Assembly: GCA_964195155.1 (NCBI GenBank)
Contig: CAXMOP010000121.1
Location: forward strand, 1 to 47,711
Length of the DNA stretch: 47,711 bases
Source of the DNA: JACZST01 sp964195155
Lineage (GTDB): Bacteria; Actinomycetota; Acidimicrobiia; Spongiisociales; UBA5794
Reading direction: 5' to 3'
Within the stretch, counting starts at the first letter, position 1; each line of letters starts with the position of its first letter. Shown here one piece after another: positions 8,156 through 16,608 of the stretch. Position numbers and translations under genes: made by a program. Under the pieces are notes generated by a model. That model saw only the letters and a program-made list of their open reading frames with translations. It was not told the origin of the DNA and ran no database searches.

Positions 8156-9918
8156 CCTTGCTCGAGGTCGAGGACCTTCTCGTGACGGCCGGGGACCGAA
8201 CGATCACCGCGGGAACCACCCTCACGGTTGCCGCCGGCGAGACGGTCGGCATCGTGGGGGAATCGGGGAGTGGCAAGTCGATGACGGCCCGGGCCATCGT
8301 GCGGTTGCTTCCGCCCGGCCTGAGCGCCAAGGGAAGGGTGGTCTTTCGGGACAAGGAACTCCTCGGCCTCGATGAGCGGGCGATGCGGTCGGTGCGCGGC
8401 TCTGGGATCACGATGATGTTCCAGGACCCGTTCACGATGCTGAACCCGCTGTTGCGCAGCGGCGATCACATTGCAGAGTCACTCGACCGCGGGCTGTCAC
8501 GCTCGGAGCGACGCGACGAGGTCGTTCGGCGGCTGGACGAGGTCGGCATCGATGCCGGTGAGATTGCCAAGCGATATCCGTTCCAGCTGTCGGGGGGAAT
8601 GCGGCAGCGGGTCGGCCTCGCCGCCGCCCTGGCCCGAGACCCTGAGCTGCTGATCGCCGACGAGCCATCGACGGCGCTCGACGTCACCACCCAGGCCGAG
8701 ATCTTGCACCTGCTCGCAAGGGTGCAGGAGGATCGGGGAATGGGCGTCGTGCTGATCACCCACGATCTTCGCGTCGCCTTTTCCGTGTGTGATCGGATCT
8801 ACGTCCTGTACGCCGGGTCGCTGCTCGAGGTTGGCGACCCTGGCTCGATGGAGCAACAGCCGCTGCACCCGTACACGCTCGGGCTGTTGCTCTCCGAGCC
8901 CGCCGCAGATCGCCGCCAGTCGGAGCTGCTGGCCATCGAGGGCTCGGTGCCGAGTGCCGACGACGTCACCGGCCAATGCAGCTTTGCCCCCCGGTGCCAT
9001 TGGGCGGCCGAGGTGTGCCGGCGGGCCGATCCGCCGCTGGTCGAGGTTGAGCCGGGCAGGCTCAGCGCCTGTGTGCGCATCGGCGACATCCGGTCTGAGA
9101 TGCTCGAACTGCGACGATCGGTCGCCATCGATGCTGCGGCGATCCCGCTTGTCGACGTGGTGGAAGAGCCGCTGATCTCGGTTGAGCAGGTATCCAAGAC
9201 CTTCCGAGCCGGCGGGCGCGAGGTCGAGGCGCTGCGGAAGGTCTCGATGGCGTTCGATCGCAAGGAGAGCGTCGGTCTCGTGGGCGAGTCGGGCTCCGGC
9301 AAGACCACCCTCGGTCGTTGCCTGGTCGGCCTCGAGACCCCGAGCGCCGGCTCCGTCACGATCGACGGTATCGACGCCTCGGACTATCAGGCGCTGAGCT
9401 CCGATGATCGAGCCCGGCTGCGACGCACCATCCAGGTGGTGTTTCAAGATCCGTACTCCTCGCTCAACCCGCGCCACACGGTGGGGAGGGCTCTTGGTGA
9501 AGCCCTCCGGGTTCATGACACCCGAGGAGCCTCGGTCGACGCATTGCTCGATCAGGTCGGGCTCTCCTCGGCCTATGCGAAGCGCAAGCCGGCCCGCCTG
9601 TCCGGCGGCGAACGGCAGCGGGTCGCCATCGCCCGAGCTCTTGCCGTGAAGCCCCGATTCCTCGTCTGTGACGAACCGGTGTCGGCGCTCGACGTTTCGG
9701 TTCAGGCGCAGATCCTCAACCTGTTCAAGGAGCTGCGAGACGAGCTCGGGATCGGATACCTGTTCATCACCCACGATCTGGCCGTGGTTCGCCAGATCGT
9801 GGACCGGGCCTACGTGCTGTATCGCGGCGAGGTGGTTGAGGAAGGGCCGGTGGATGCGCTGTTCAACGATCCGCAGCATGAGTACACGAAACGGTTGATT
9901 GCGTCCGTTCCTACCTGA
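8152..9918 (+). CDS. Fused peptide ABC transporter ATPase (DppD-DppF in one chain)
   Basis: 588-aa protein with two complete nucleotide-binding domains. Half 1 has Walker A GESGSGKS, signature LSGGMRQR and Walker B LLIADEP, followed by an oligopeptide-family C-terminal segment with four Cys (CSFAPRCHWAAEVC, then SAC). Half 2 has GESGSGKTT, LSGGERQR and FLVCDEP but ends soon after HEYTKRLIAS without the Cys segment. The ATGA overlap with the permease stop sets the start. Related DppD proteins use this Cys segment to hold an Fe-S cluster; that function here is inference. The gene completes the importer starting at 4578. Confidence 0.92.
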   Translation: MTLLEVEDLLVTAGDRTITAGTTLTVAAGETVGIVGESGSGKSMTARAIVRLLPPGLSAKGRVVFRDKELLGLDERAMRSVRGSGITMMFQDPFTMLNPLLRSGDHIAESLDRGLSRSERRDEVVRRLDEVGIDAGEIAKRYPFQLSGGMRQRVGLAAALARDPELLIADEPSTALDVTTQAEILHLLARVQEDRGMGVVLITHDLRVAFSVCDRIYVLYAGSLLEVGDPGSMEQQPLHPYTLGLLLSEPAADRRQSELLAIEGSVPSADDVTGQCSFAPRCHWAAEVCRRADPPLVEVEPGRLSACVRIGDIRSEMLELRRSVAIDAAAIPLVDVVEEPLISVEQVSKTFRAGGREVEALRKVSMAFDRKESVGLVGESGSGKTTLGRCLVGLETPSAGSVTIDGIDASDYQALSSDDRARLRRTIQVVFQDPYSSLNPRHTVGRALGEALRVHDTRGASVDALLDQVGLSSAYAKRKPARLSGGERQRVAIARALAVKPRFLVCDEPVSALDVSVQAQILNLFKELRDELGIGYLFITHDLAVVRQIVDRAYVLYRGEVVEEGPVDALFNDPQHEYTKRLIASVPT

Positions 9919-9933
9919 GCTTCCTACCTGAGC
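9908..9933. repeat. 13-bp tandem duplication at convergent gene ends
   Basis: TTCCTACCTGAGC is present twice back to back (9908-9920 and 9921-9933). The first copy carries the stop of the peptide-transporter ATPase gene and the second the stop of the convergent SufS-like gene, leaving only 5 nt between the two coding regions. Confidence 0.75.
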
Positions 9934-11144
9934 CCATCGAGGGCTTCGAGCACCCGATCGACTTCGTTCACGGTGTTGTAGTGGACGAACCCGATGCGGA
10001 CCAGGCCACCGCGATCAGACACCCCGAGGCGGTCCATGACCTCAACCGCGTAGTAGTTGCCCGACCACACGAAGATCCCCTGGTCGCCGAGGTGACGGGC
10101 CGCCTGTGCCGGGCGCACCCCTTCGATGTCGATGGCAAACGTCGGTGTCCGGCCTTCGGCGAACGGCATCCCATACAGGGTCACCCCCTCCACGGTGTTG
10201 AGCCCTCTGAGGAACCGTCGCGCCAGCTTGCTCTCGTGGCTGCCGATCGAGTCCATGGCTGACACCAGGCGGCTGCGCAGTTCCGTGCCCTCACCAAGAG
10301 AGGCGAGGTAGTCGACGGCCGCCGACACCCCGGCGAGGCTTTCGAAGCTCTGGGTCCCGGTCTCCCACTTGTCCGGCGGCTTGTCCGGCGCCGGTCGCAG
10401 CTTGTAGGCATCGAGCCCATCGAGGATTTCCCTCCTCCCGAATAGGCATCCCGTGTGTGGTCCGAAAAACTTGTAGGCGGAGGCCACCAGGAAGTCGGTG
10501 CCGCTGGCGGCGACGTCGATCACCCGGTGGGGCGAGTAGTGCACCGCATCGACGTACGTGCGGGCGCCTGCCTCGTGAGCGGCTGCGACGATGGGTTCGA
10601 TGTCGACGATCGTGCCCAACGCGTTGGAGGCGTGGGTGACCGCGACGAGCCGGGTTCGTCCGTCGAGCAGTCCTCCAAGCGCCTCGACCTCGAGGCGGCC
10701 CCCCTCGTCGGGGTCGAAGTCGAGCCAGCGCACGTCGACACCGGCGTCGCGGGCCGCCCGCACCCACGGCCACACATTGCCATCGTGGTCGAGTCGGGTG
10801 ACGACGACGTTGTCGCCGGGCTCCCAGGTGGCGGCCAAGGCCCGGCTGGCGGCAAAGGTGAGCGACGTCATGTTCTGCCCGAAGGCGATCTCGTCAGGGC
10901 CAGCATTGAAGAGGGCGGCGACGGCGGCCCGCGCCGACTCGGTGACGGTGTTGGTTTCCCGGGAGGTGACGAACGGGCCTCCCAGGTTGCTGCCGCCTGA
11001 GCTGAGGAAGTTGGCCATGGCGTCGATGACCCGGCTCGGGACCTGGGTGCCACCAGGTCCGTCCAGGTACGCGGCAGGAGTCTCGCCGACGGTCCTGCGC
11101 AGTGCCGGGAATTGGGCCCTGACCGCTTCTATGTCGAGTGCCAT
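9924..11144 (-). CDS. Cysteine desulfurase-like PLP-dependent aminotransferase class V protein
   Basis: 406-aa fold-type I PLP enzyme resembling the 'cysteine desulfurase-like' family related to SufS/CsdA. Visible features are AYLDGPGGTQVP at the N-terminus, ASNALGTIVDI, the Asp/His pair in TYVDAVHYSPH, and the Schiff-base Lys in SAYKFFGPHTG. The C-terminal region where SufS carries its catalytic Cys reads FVWSGNYYAVEV and has no Cys, so sulfur transfer by the usual persulfide route is doubtful. No suf or isc genes are adjacent. A TACCTT box lies 9 nt before the ATG. Confidence 0.8.
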   Translation of the reverse strand: MALDIEAVRAQFPALRRTVGETPAAYLDGPGGTQVPSRVIDAMANFLSSGGSNLGGPFVTSRETNTVTESARAAVAALFNAGPDEIAFGQNMTSLTFAASRALAATWEPGDNVVVTRLDHDGNVWPWVRAARDAGVDVRWLDFDPDEGGRLEVEALGGLLDGRTRLVAVTHASNALGTIVDIEPIVAAAHEAGARTYVDAVHYSPHRVIDVAASGTDFLVASAYKFFGPHTGCLFGRREILDGLDAYKLRPAPDKPPDKWETGTQSFESLAGVSAAVDYLASLGEGTELRSRLVSAMDSIGSHESKLARRFLRGLNTVEGVTLYGMPFAEGRTPTFAIDIEGVRPAQAARHLGDQGIFVWSGNYYAVEVMDRLGVSDRGGLVRIGFVHYNTVNEVDRVLEALDGLR

Positions 11145-11167
11145 GAAGGCGAAAAGGTAGCCGAATC

Positions 11168-11217
11168 CGTTCTTGCGTAGCAGACGGCCATATATCGCTC
11201 CTGGCTACGCAAGAACG
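11168..11217. repeat. Family C 50-bp inverted-repeat element, copy 1
   Basis: Perfect 14-bp arms (CGTTCTTGCGTAGC and its complement) flank a 22-nt centre containing GGCCATATATCGCTCC. A nearly identical copy lies at 34371-34420. This copy lies between the start of the SufS-like gene and ybaB, ending 27 nt before the ybaB ATG. There is no T-tract or transposase. Confidence 0.85.
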
Positions 11218-11244
11218 TCGTAGGGCACCTCTACCCTGTGGTCC

Positions 11245-11574
11245 ATGGCTCAACGACCCCCCAATGACATGCGCAAGTTGATGGAGCAGGCGCAACAAAT
11301 GCAGGCCCAGCTTGCAGCCACCCAGGAAGCCCTGGCCACCAAGACCTACGAGGGCACCGCCGGCGGCGGTGCCGTGACGGTGGTCGTCGACGGTGCCGGC
11401 CAGCTCGTCTCGGTGGATTTCGACGCCGCGGTCCTCGATCCCGAAGACCCCGGGATGGCCGGTGACCTCGTCGTCGCCGCCGCCAATCAGGCGTTCGCCG
11501 CAGCGAGCGAGGACGCCGCAAGCTCGATGGGCGATCTCGGCATGGGGATGGATCTGGGCGGGCTGCTCGGCTGA
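11245..11574 (+). CDS. ybaB: YbaB/EbfC family nucleoid-associated protein
   Basis: 109-aa DNA-binding protein of the YbaB/EbfC family, usually paired with recR. The sequence has the N-terminal helix MRKLMEQAQQMQAQLAATQE, the strand region GTAGGGAVTVVVDGAGQLVSVDFD and a Met/Gly-rich tail (GMGMDLGGLLG). It overlaps recR by 1 nt. A TACCCT box at 11232-11237 leaves 7 nt to the ATG, suggesting a leaderless transcript. Many bacteria keep dnaX-ybaB-recR together; here dnaX lies on the other strand beyond the peptide transporter. Confidence 0.92.
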   Translation: MAQRPPNDMRKLMEQAQQMQAQLAATQEALATKTYEGTAGGGAVTVVVDGAGQLVSVDFDAAVLDPEDPGMAGDLVVAAANQAFAAASEDAASSMGDLGMGMDLGGLLG

Positions 11575-12167
11575 TGTTCGAGCCGCCCGTACAGCACCTC
11601 ATCGACGAGCTGGCACGCCTGCCCGGCATCGGCCAGAAGTCGGCTCAGCGCCTCGCCTTCCATCTGCTGAATCTCGAGGAGGCGGACGCGACACGCCTCG
11701 CCGACGCCATCGTCGAAATGCGACGCGACGTGCGCCTCTGCTCGCGATGCTTCAACGTCACCGCTGAAGAAGAGTGTTCGATCTGCCGGGATCTGCGCCG
11801 CGACCCCGCATTGCTCTGTGTCGTGGAGCGGGCCCAGGACATCCCGGTACTGGAGAAGACCCAGGAATTCAATGGGCGCTATCACGTCCTGGGCGGTGCC
11901 ATCTCGCCGATTGCCGGCGTCGGCCCCGACCAGCTCCGGGTCGGCGAGCTCGTCCGGAGAGTCGAGAGCGAAGGCGTGAAAGAGGTCATCGTCGCCACCA
12001 ACCCGAACGTGGAGGGTGACACGACGGCGCTGTTTCTGGCGCGGCTGCTCAAGCCCCTCGGGGTGATGGTCACCCGCATCGCCTCCGGTCTCCCGGTCGG
12101 CGGCGACCTCGACTACGCCGACGAAATCACCCTGGGTCGGGCATTGACCGGACGCAAGGAGCTCTGA
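11574..12167 (+). CDS. recR: Recombination mediator protein RecR
   Basis: 197-aa RecFOR-pathway protein that helps load RecA at gaps. It shows the helix-hairpin-helix region LARLPGIGQKSAQRLAFHLL, a four-Cys zinc motif (CSRC...CSIC, about residues 58-73), and the TOPRIM segment beginning LCVVERAQDIPVLE with GRYHVLGG. The length is normal for RecR. The ATG shares one base with the ybaB stop (TGATG). Confidence 0.96.
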   Translation: MFEPPVQHLIDELARLPGIGQKSAQRLAFHLLNLEEADATRLADAIVEMRRDVRLCSRCFNVTAEEECSICRDLRRDPALLCVVERAQDIPVLEKTQEFNGRYHVLGGAISPIAGVGPDQLRVGELVRRVESEGVKEVIVATNPNVEGDTTALFLARLLKPLGVMVTRIASGLPVGGDLDYADEITLGRALTGRKEL

Positions 12168-12181
12168 GGTCGGGTCCTATG

Positions 12182-12196
12182 CGGATTCGAAATCCG
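12182..12196. terminator. Short hairpin between convergent recR and acetyltransferase genes
   Basis: CGGATT/AATCCG arms with a 3-nt loop lie 14 nt after the recR stop; the rightward sequence ends in CTGTTTAG. It could serve as a weak terminator between the converging genes. The stem is only 6 bp, so support is modest. Confidence 0.35.
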
Positions 12197-12204
12197 ACTC
12201 CTGT

Positions 12205-12711
12205 TTAGAGGCCGCGATACATGACGTGGATGTCGGTCAGCCCTTCGGTGGGATGGCGGAAGGCGTCCGGCACCGTACCCACGATGTCGAAGCCCATCGA
12301 CTCCCACAGGCCAATCGCCCTGGTGTTGGTCACCACCACCGCGTTGAACTGCATCCCGGTGAATCCGAGGCGGCGGGCCTCGTCGAGGACGTGCGATGCG
12401 AAACGGCGTCCGATTCCCTGGCCACTCACGAGTGGGTCGATCATCCATCCGGCGTTGGCGATGTGGTCGCCACGCCCGATCTGGTTCGGTTTGAGATACG
12501 CGGTCCCGACCACCGTTCCGTCGAGCATCGCAACATACGTGACCCGGCGCCCGGTCCCGTCCAGCATCCACAAGGTCTGTGCGTCAGTCTCGGTGATGTC
12601 GGATGGATACGGGTAGGTGTCTCCCTTGGCCAGCACCGTATGCACAATCGGCCAGATCGCCGCCCAATCATCGGGTGTTGCTTGACGAAAGCTCAGACTT
12701 TCATCGTTCAT
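12205..12711 (-). CDS. GNAT family N-acetyltransferase
   Basis: 168-aa acetyl-CoA-dependent acyltransferase. Visible GNAT features are SLSFRQATPDDWAAIWPIV at the N-terminus, YVAMLDGTVVGTAYL (motif D/beta strands), the acetyl-CoA pyrophosphate loop VSGQGIGRRFASHVL (Q/RxxGxG/A), and NTRAIGLWESMGFDIVGTV (motif B). The ATG at 12711 begins MNDESLSF and was preferred over one 13 codons upstream that adds only a basic, family-unlike stretch. The substrate is unknown. Confidence 0.85.
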   Translation of the reverse strand: MNDESLSFRQATPDDWAAIWPIVHTVLAKGDTYPYPSDITETDAQTLWMLDGTGRRVTYVAMLDGTVVGTAYLKPNQIGRGDHIANAGWMIDPLVSGQGIGRRFASHVLDEARRLGFTGMQFNAVVVTNTRAIGLWESMGFDIVGTVPDAFRHPTEGLTDIHVMYRGL

Positions 12712-12863
12712 TACCGCGCCACGGTATCGCCGGCAACGACCAAGCCGCACCCACCGGCATAGGCGCTCGTTGACAGGCCTGCTCGTGTGAGGGTGCGCTC
12801 ACTCGTTGCGCGCCTCCATGACCGATCGCGCATCCTCGAAGTGGCACATCTAGTGTTTTGGGG

Positions 12864-13982
12864 GTGAAGGTTCTTCTCGTCGAGCCGTACTACGGCGGCT
12901 CGCACCGAGCCTGGGCGGACGGCTATGCGGCGAACAGCCGCCACGACGTGACCTTGATCACCCATGAGGCACAGTTCTGGAAGTGGCGGATGCACGGGGC
13001 GCATCTGACGCTTGCCGAGCAAGCGGCTGCCGTGTTGACCGAACCGCCCGACGTCGTGCTTGCCTCCTCGATGATGAACGTCGCCGCGTTCGTCGGCGCC
13101 GCCAGGACCGCCATCGGCGGTGCTCCGATCGTGTCCTACTTCCACGAGAGTCAGTTCACCTATCCGTTGTCGCCACTCGACCGGCCCGATCTCACGTATC
13201 AGATGGTGAATTGGTCGAGTGCGGCGGTCGCCGACCTCGTCGTGTTCAACTCGGAGTACCACCGCGCCACGTTCTTCGATCGGGTCGCACCATTCGTCGG
13301 TCAGTTCCCGGATCGCGACCACACCGCGCTCATGGGCGCCGTTGAGAAGCGCAGCGAAGTGCTCCCGGTTGGGATCGACCGCAGCCGATTCGGACCCCAC
13401 GAACAATCGGGCGACACACCCTTGCTGGTCTGGAACCAGCGATGGGAGCATGACAAGGGACCCGACGAGCTGGTCGAACTACTCGAAAGGCTGGCCGAGA
13501 CCGGCGTCGAATTCCGCGTGGCCGTCGTCGGCGAGCGATTCGTGTCCACACCGGAACCGCTCGAACGGCTTCCCGATCTCCTCGGCGACCGTCTCGTCGA
13601 GTTCGGGTTCCTCCCGGACGACGATTATGCCGATCTGCTTTGCCGGGCCGATGTGGTGGTTTCTACAGCCCACCACGAGTTCTTCGGCGTTGCGGTAGTC
13701 GAGGCGATGGCGGCGGGTGCGTTCCCGGTGCTCCCAAATCGCCTGGCCTACCCCGAGCACATCCCGGCGGAGCACCATACGCGATGCCTGTACGACGGCT
13801 CGGACGATCTCGTCGACAAGGTGCGGTGGGCGCTCGACCGCCGGGAGGAGGCTTTGGTGATCGCCGCCGATCTGTCGGAGTCGATGAGCGCCTACGACTG
13901 GAGCCTGGTGGCACCGCGCTACGACGATGCCTTGGCGCGCTTGGTTTCTTCCCCTCCGGTGAATGGTCGGCATGGTGTGTGA
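12864..13982 (+). CDS. DUF3524/GTDC1-like glycosyltransferase (tRNA-queuosine mannosyltransferase-like)
   Basis: 372-aa GT-B glycosyltransferase. The N-terminal half has features I associate with the GTDC1/QTMAN (DUF3524) family: VLLVEPYYGGSHRAWADGY, EAQFWKWRMHG and SYFHESQFTYP. The C-terminal half is a GT4-like nucleotide-sugar domain with NQRWEHDKGPDELVELL and HHEFFGVAVVEAMAAGAFPV (E-x7-E-like). Vertebrate GTDC1 mannosylates queuosine in tRNA-Asp; transfer of that function to this protein is inference. The GTG at 12864 gives the family-like start; a TTG two codons earlier is possible. A TAGTGT box ends 7 nt before the GTG, suggesting leaderless transcription. No other queuosine genes are nearby. 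Confidence 0.72.
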   Translation: MKVLLVEPYYGGSHRAWADGYAANSRHDVTLITHEAQFWKWRMHGAHLTLAEQAAAVLTEPPDVVLASSMMNVAAFVGAARTAIGGAPIVSYFHESQFTYPLSPLDRPDLTYQMVNWSSAAVADLVVFNSEYHRATFFDRVAPFVGQFPDRDHTALMGAVEKRSEVLPVGIDRSRFGPHEQSGDTPLLVWNQRWEHDKGPDELVELLERLAETGVEFRVAVVGERFVSTPEPLERLPDLLGDRLVEFGFLPDDDYADLLCRADVVVSTAHHEFFGVAVVEAMAAGAFPVLPNRLAYPEHIPAEHHTRCLYDGSDDLVDKVRWALDRREEALVIAADLSESMSAYDWSLVAPRYDDALARLVSSPPVNGRHGV

Positions 13983-14352
13983 CCGTAGCCCCAGCGAGGC
14001 GATTTCTTTGCCTCCGCCGCAGGGGGGAGGTGCCGAGCGGAGCGCGGGCAAGGGGGTCAGAGCGTTGTCGCGACCACGGCTTGACCCCCCTCCCCTCCCT
14101 ATGGTCGGGACTCCCCCCTGAGGGGGGAGCCAAAGAAAGGGCCGCGGCGCCACGACTCGACCCCTCTCCCCTCTTGCGCCGGTACTCCCTCTGGGAAGCC
14201 CCCTTCCCGCCTGTTTCCTCCACTCTCGGGGGAGGTGCCGAGCGCAGCGAGGCGGAGGGGGTCAGAGCGTTGTCGCGACCACGGCTTGACCCCCCTCCCC
14301 TCCCTCCGTGATCAGGACTCCCCCTTCACGGGGAGCAAAGGGGAGGACCGGG
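13983..14352. repeat. Family B palindromic repeat cluster in a 370-nt gene-free gap
   Basis: No gene is seen here. The gap holds a 50-bp perfect direct repeat (14051-14100 and 14256-14305), each containing complementary GGGGGTCA and TGACCCCC blocks that could form a stem. Each repeat is preceded by a GGGGGAGGTGCCGAGCG block (from 14022 and 14228). A CTCCCCCCTGAGGGGGGAG palindrome lies near 14111-14129 and a CTCCCCCTTCACGGGGAG version near 14319-14336. The same cores are embedded in dnaX (2861-3215). It may also act as the terminator between the converging glycosyltransferase and glpX genes. Confidence 0.8.
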
Positions 14353-15333
14353 TCAGTCCGCTGCGGTTTCGGCGTCGATCCAGTCGGTGCGGTGGATCCC
14401 GTTGATGAATCGCGTCGTCCCGGACTGCGAGCGCATCACGACCGAATGGGTCTCGACCCGGTACCCATAGAAGTGGACGCCGTCGAGCAGCGACCCCGAA
14501 GTGACCCCGGTGGCGGCGAAGAACGTGTTGTCTGAGTTGACGAGATCCCGGGTCGTGATCACCTGGTTCAGGTCGAGACCGTTGTCGATGGCGAACTGCC
14601 GCTCTGCGGAATCCCGGGGCCACAGCTTGCATTGCATCTCGCCGCGCAGGGCCAGCATGGCGCACGCCGCGGTGACGGCCTCCGGTGAACCACCGATCCC
14701 GAGCAGGATGTCGACGCCGCTGTCCAGCTTCGCCGTCGAGATCGCACCGGAGATGTCACCATCGCCGATCAAGGCGATCCTGGCGCCGGCCTCTCTCACC
14801 TGCTTGATGTAACGCTCGTTGCGGGGCCGGTTGAGGATCACCACCGTGACATCCTCGACGTCTTTGTTCTTGGCCTTGGCGACCTGGCGCAAATTGTGAA
14901 TGACCGGAGCCTCGAGGTCCACCATTCCTGAGGCCGCCTCACCCACGGCGATCTTGTCCATGTACACCAGGGAACCCGGTGCGTACATCGATCCGCGTTC
15001 TGCCATGGCGATCACGGCGAGAGCCCCCGGCATGCCCCGAGCGGTGAGGCGGGTCCCGTCGACCGGGTCCACCGCCACATCCATCCTGCTGCCCCCGCCA
15101 TTACCGACCACCTCGCCATTGGCCAGCATTGGCGCTTCGTCCTTCTCCCCCTCACCAATGATCACCAAGCCGTCGACATCGACGGTGGCGAGGGTCGATC
15201 GCATCGCATCAACGGCGGCCTGATCCACGGCTTCCTTGTCACCCCGACCCTGGTGCTTAGCTGCTGCGACCGCAGCGGCCTCGGTAACGCGAACGAGTTC
15301 GAGGGCGAGATTTCGATCCGGCTCTTCTGGCAT
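14353..15333 (-). CDS. glpX: Class II fructose-1,6-bisphosphatase
   Basis: 326-aa gluconeogenic phosphatase hydrolysing fructose-1,6-bisphosphate to fructose-6-phosphate. The metal and substrate motifs are visible: IIGEGEKDEAPML, DVAVDPVDGTRL (the DPxDG lithium-sensitive phosphatase motif), VIHNLRQVAKAKNK, and GIGGSPEAVTAACAML. The C-terminal VTSGSLLDGVHF is also characteristic. The ATG at 15333 starts MPEEPDRNLALELVRVTEAA as in relatives; an AGGGGG lies 7 nt upstream. In many actinobacteria GlpX is the main FBPase. Confidence 0.95.
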   Translation of the reverse strand: MPEEPDRNLALELVRVTEAAAVAAAKHQGRGDKEAVDQAAVDAMRSTLATVDVDGLVIIGEGEKDEAPMLANGEVVGNGGGSRMDVAVDPVDGTRLTARGMPGALAVIAMAERGSMYAPGSLVYMDKIAVGEAASGMVDLEAPVIHNLRQVAKAKNKDVEDVTVVILNRPRNERYIKQVREAGARIALIGDGDISGAISTAKLDSGVDILLGIGGSPEAVTAACAMLALRGEMQCKLWPRDSAERQFAIDNGLDLNQVITTRDLVNSDNTFFAATGVTSGSLLDGVHFYGYRVETHSVVMRSQSGTTRFINGIHRTDWIDAETAAD

Positions 15334-15344
15334 GCTCCGACCCC

Positions 15345-16523
15345 CTAGCTGACTCTGACGATCAGGGCGTCGCCCTGGCCGCCGCCACCACACAGCGCCG
15401 CACCGCCAATGCCACCGCCTCTGGCGCGAAGCGCATTCACCAACGTCACCACAATACGTGCGCCGGTTGCTCCCAAAGGATGCCCAAGGGCAACCGCACC
15501 GCCGTTGACGTTGACCTTGTCGTGGGGAACGCCGAGCAGGTTTGCCGAGTAGATGCCGACCGAGGCATATGCCTCGTTGATCTCGATCAGCTCCAGATCA
15601 TCCGACGTGAGATCGGCACGCTTCAGTGCGATCTGCAGCGCCTCGGCCGGGCGGGCATGGAGGCTCGTATCGGGGCCGGCCGTCTGGCCGTAGGCGATGA
15701 TCTCCGCAACGATCGGAAGACCAGCAGCCTCCGCAGCGTCGCGGTCGGCGACAACAAGGGCCGCCGCACCGTCGGAGATCTGCGAAGCGTTTCCGGCGGT
15801 GATCGTCCCATCGTCGCGGAACGCCGGAGTCAGCGCGGCGAGGATCTCCTCGGTCGTCTCCGGCCTGATCCCCTCGTCGGCTTCGACGACGGCCGGATCA
15901 CCCCGCCGTTGCGGGACGGTGACCGGGACGATCTCGTCGCTGAAGGCACCCGACTCGGTAGCCGCCGCCGCACGAGCGTGGCTTTCGGCAGACCAGGCAT
16001 CCTGCTCGGCGCGGCCGATCTCGTAACGGGAGTTGTAGTCGTCGGTTGCCTCGCCCATCAGCAAATGGTCGAGGGCGCACAGCAACCCGTCCTCGTTGAG
16101 TGTGTCTTTGAGGACGGCATCGCCGTATCCGAGCCCCATGCGCGCCCCTTCGAGCAGGAAGGGGGCATTGGTCATCGACTCCATGCCGCCGGTCATCACG
16201 ATCTGCGATTCGCCAGCGGCGATCCGCATGGCGGCGTCGCCGATGACCGCCATCCCGCTCAAGCAGACCTTGTTGACCGTGGTCGAGGGGACCGTCATCG
16301 GGATGCCGGCGGCCACCGCAGCCTGGCGGGAGGGCAGCTGACCTTGCCCGGCCTGGATGACGTGGCCGAACTGCACCTCGTCAATGGCGTCCCCCGTGAT
16401 TCCCGCCCGTTCCAGAGCGCCGGCCATGGCGATCGATCCGAGGTCTGCGGCGGAGAGTGAGGAGAACGCTTTGCGGAATTTTCCGATCGGGGTCCTGGCG
16501 ATCGATGAGATGACGGTGCTCAT
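15345..16523 (-). CDS. Acetyl-CoA C-acyltransferase (thiolase)
   Basis: 392-aa thiolase catalysing acetyl-CoA condensation or 3-ketoacyl-CoA cleavage. The start VISSIARTPIGKF, the nucleophilic Cys in NKVCLSGMAVIG (about residue 89), the His motif GHPLGATGARI and the C-terminal CGGGGQGDALIV Cys are all present, so the catalytic set Cys-His-Cys is intact. The ATG at 16523 is preceded by GAAGGG. It lies 11 nt upstream of glpX on the same strand. Upstream minus-strand genes encode methylmalonyl-CoA epimerase and a carboxylase epsilon-like protein, consistent with acyl-CoA metabolism. Biosynthetic versus degradative use is not settled. Confidence 0.93.
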   Translation of the reverse strand: MSTVISSIARTPIGKFRKAFSSLSAADLGSIAMAGALERAGITGDAIDEVQFGHVIQAGQGQLPSRQAAVAAGIPMTVPSTTVNKVCLSGMAVIGDAAMRIAAGESQIVMTGGMESMTNAPFLLEGARMGLGYGDAVLKDTLNEDGLLCALDHLLMGEATDDYNSRYEIGRAEQDAWSAESHARAAAATESGAFSDEIVPVTVPQRRGDPAVVEADEGIRPETTEEILAALTPAFRDDGTITAGNASQISDGAAALVVADRDAAEAAGLPIVAEIIAYGQTAGPDTSLHARPAEALQIALKRADLTSDDLELIEINEAYASVGIYSANLLGVPHDKVNVNGGAVALGHPLGATGARIVVTLVNALRARGGGIGGAALCGGGGQGDALIVRVS

Positions 16524-16608
16524 ATGGCCCTTCGATGTGCTGTGAGCCTGATGGTACCTACCGGTCTCGGCTGACCATGCGAGCGGAGCTAAGCGAATGC
16601 ACAACCAC

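Noticed and set aside
11168..11217. Rho-independent terminator of the SufS-like or ALDH7 gene
   Set aside because: The arms are 14 bp with a 22-nt loop and no T-tract; copy 1 lies upstream of the minus-strand gene's start, not after its stop.
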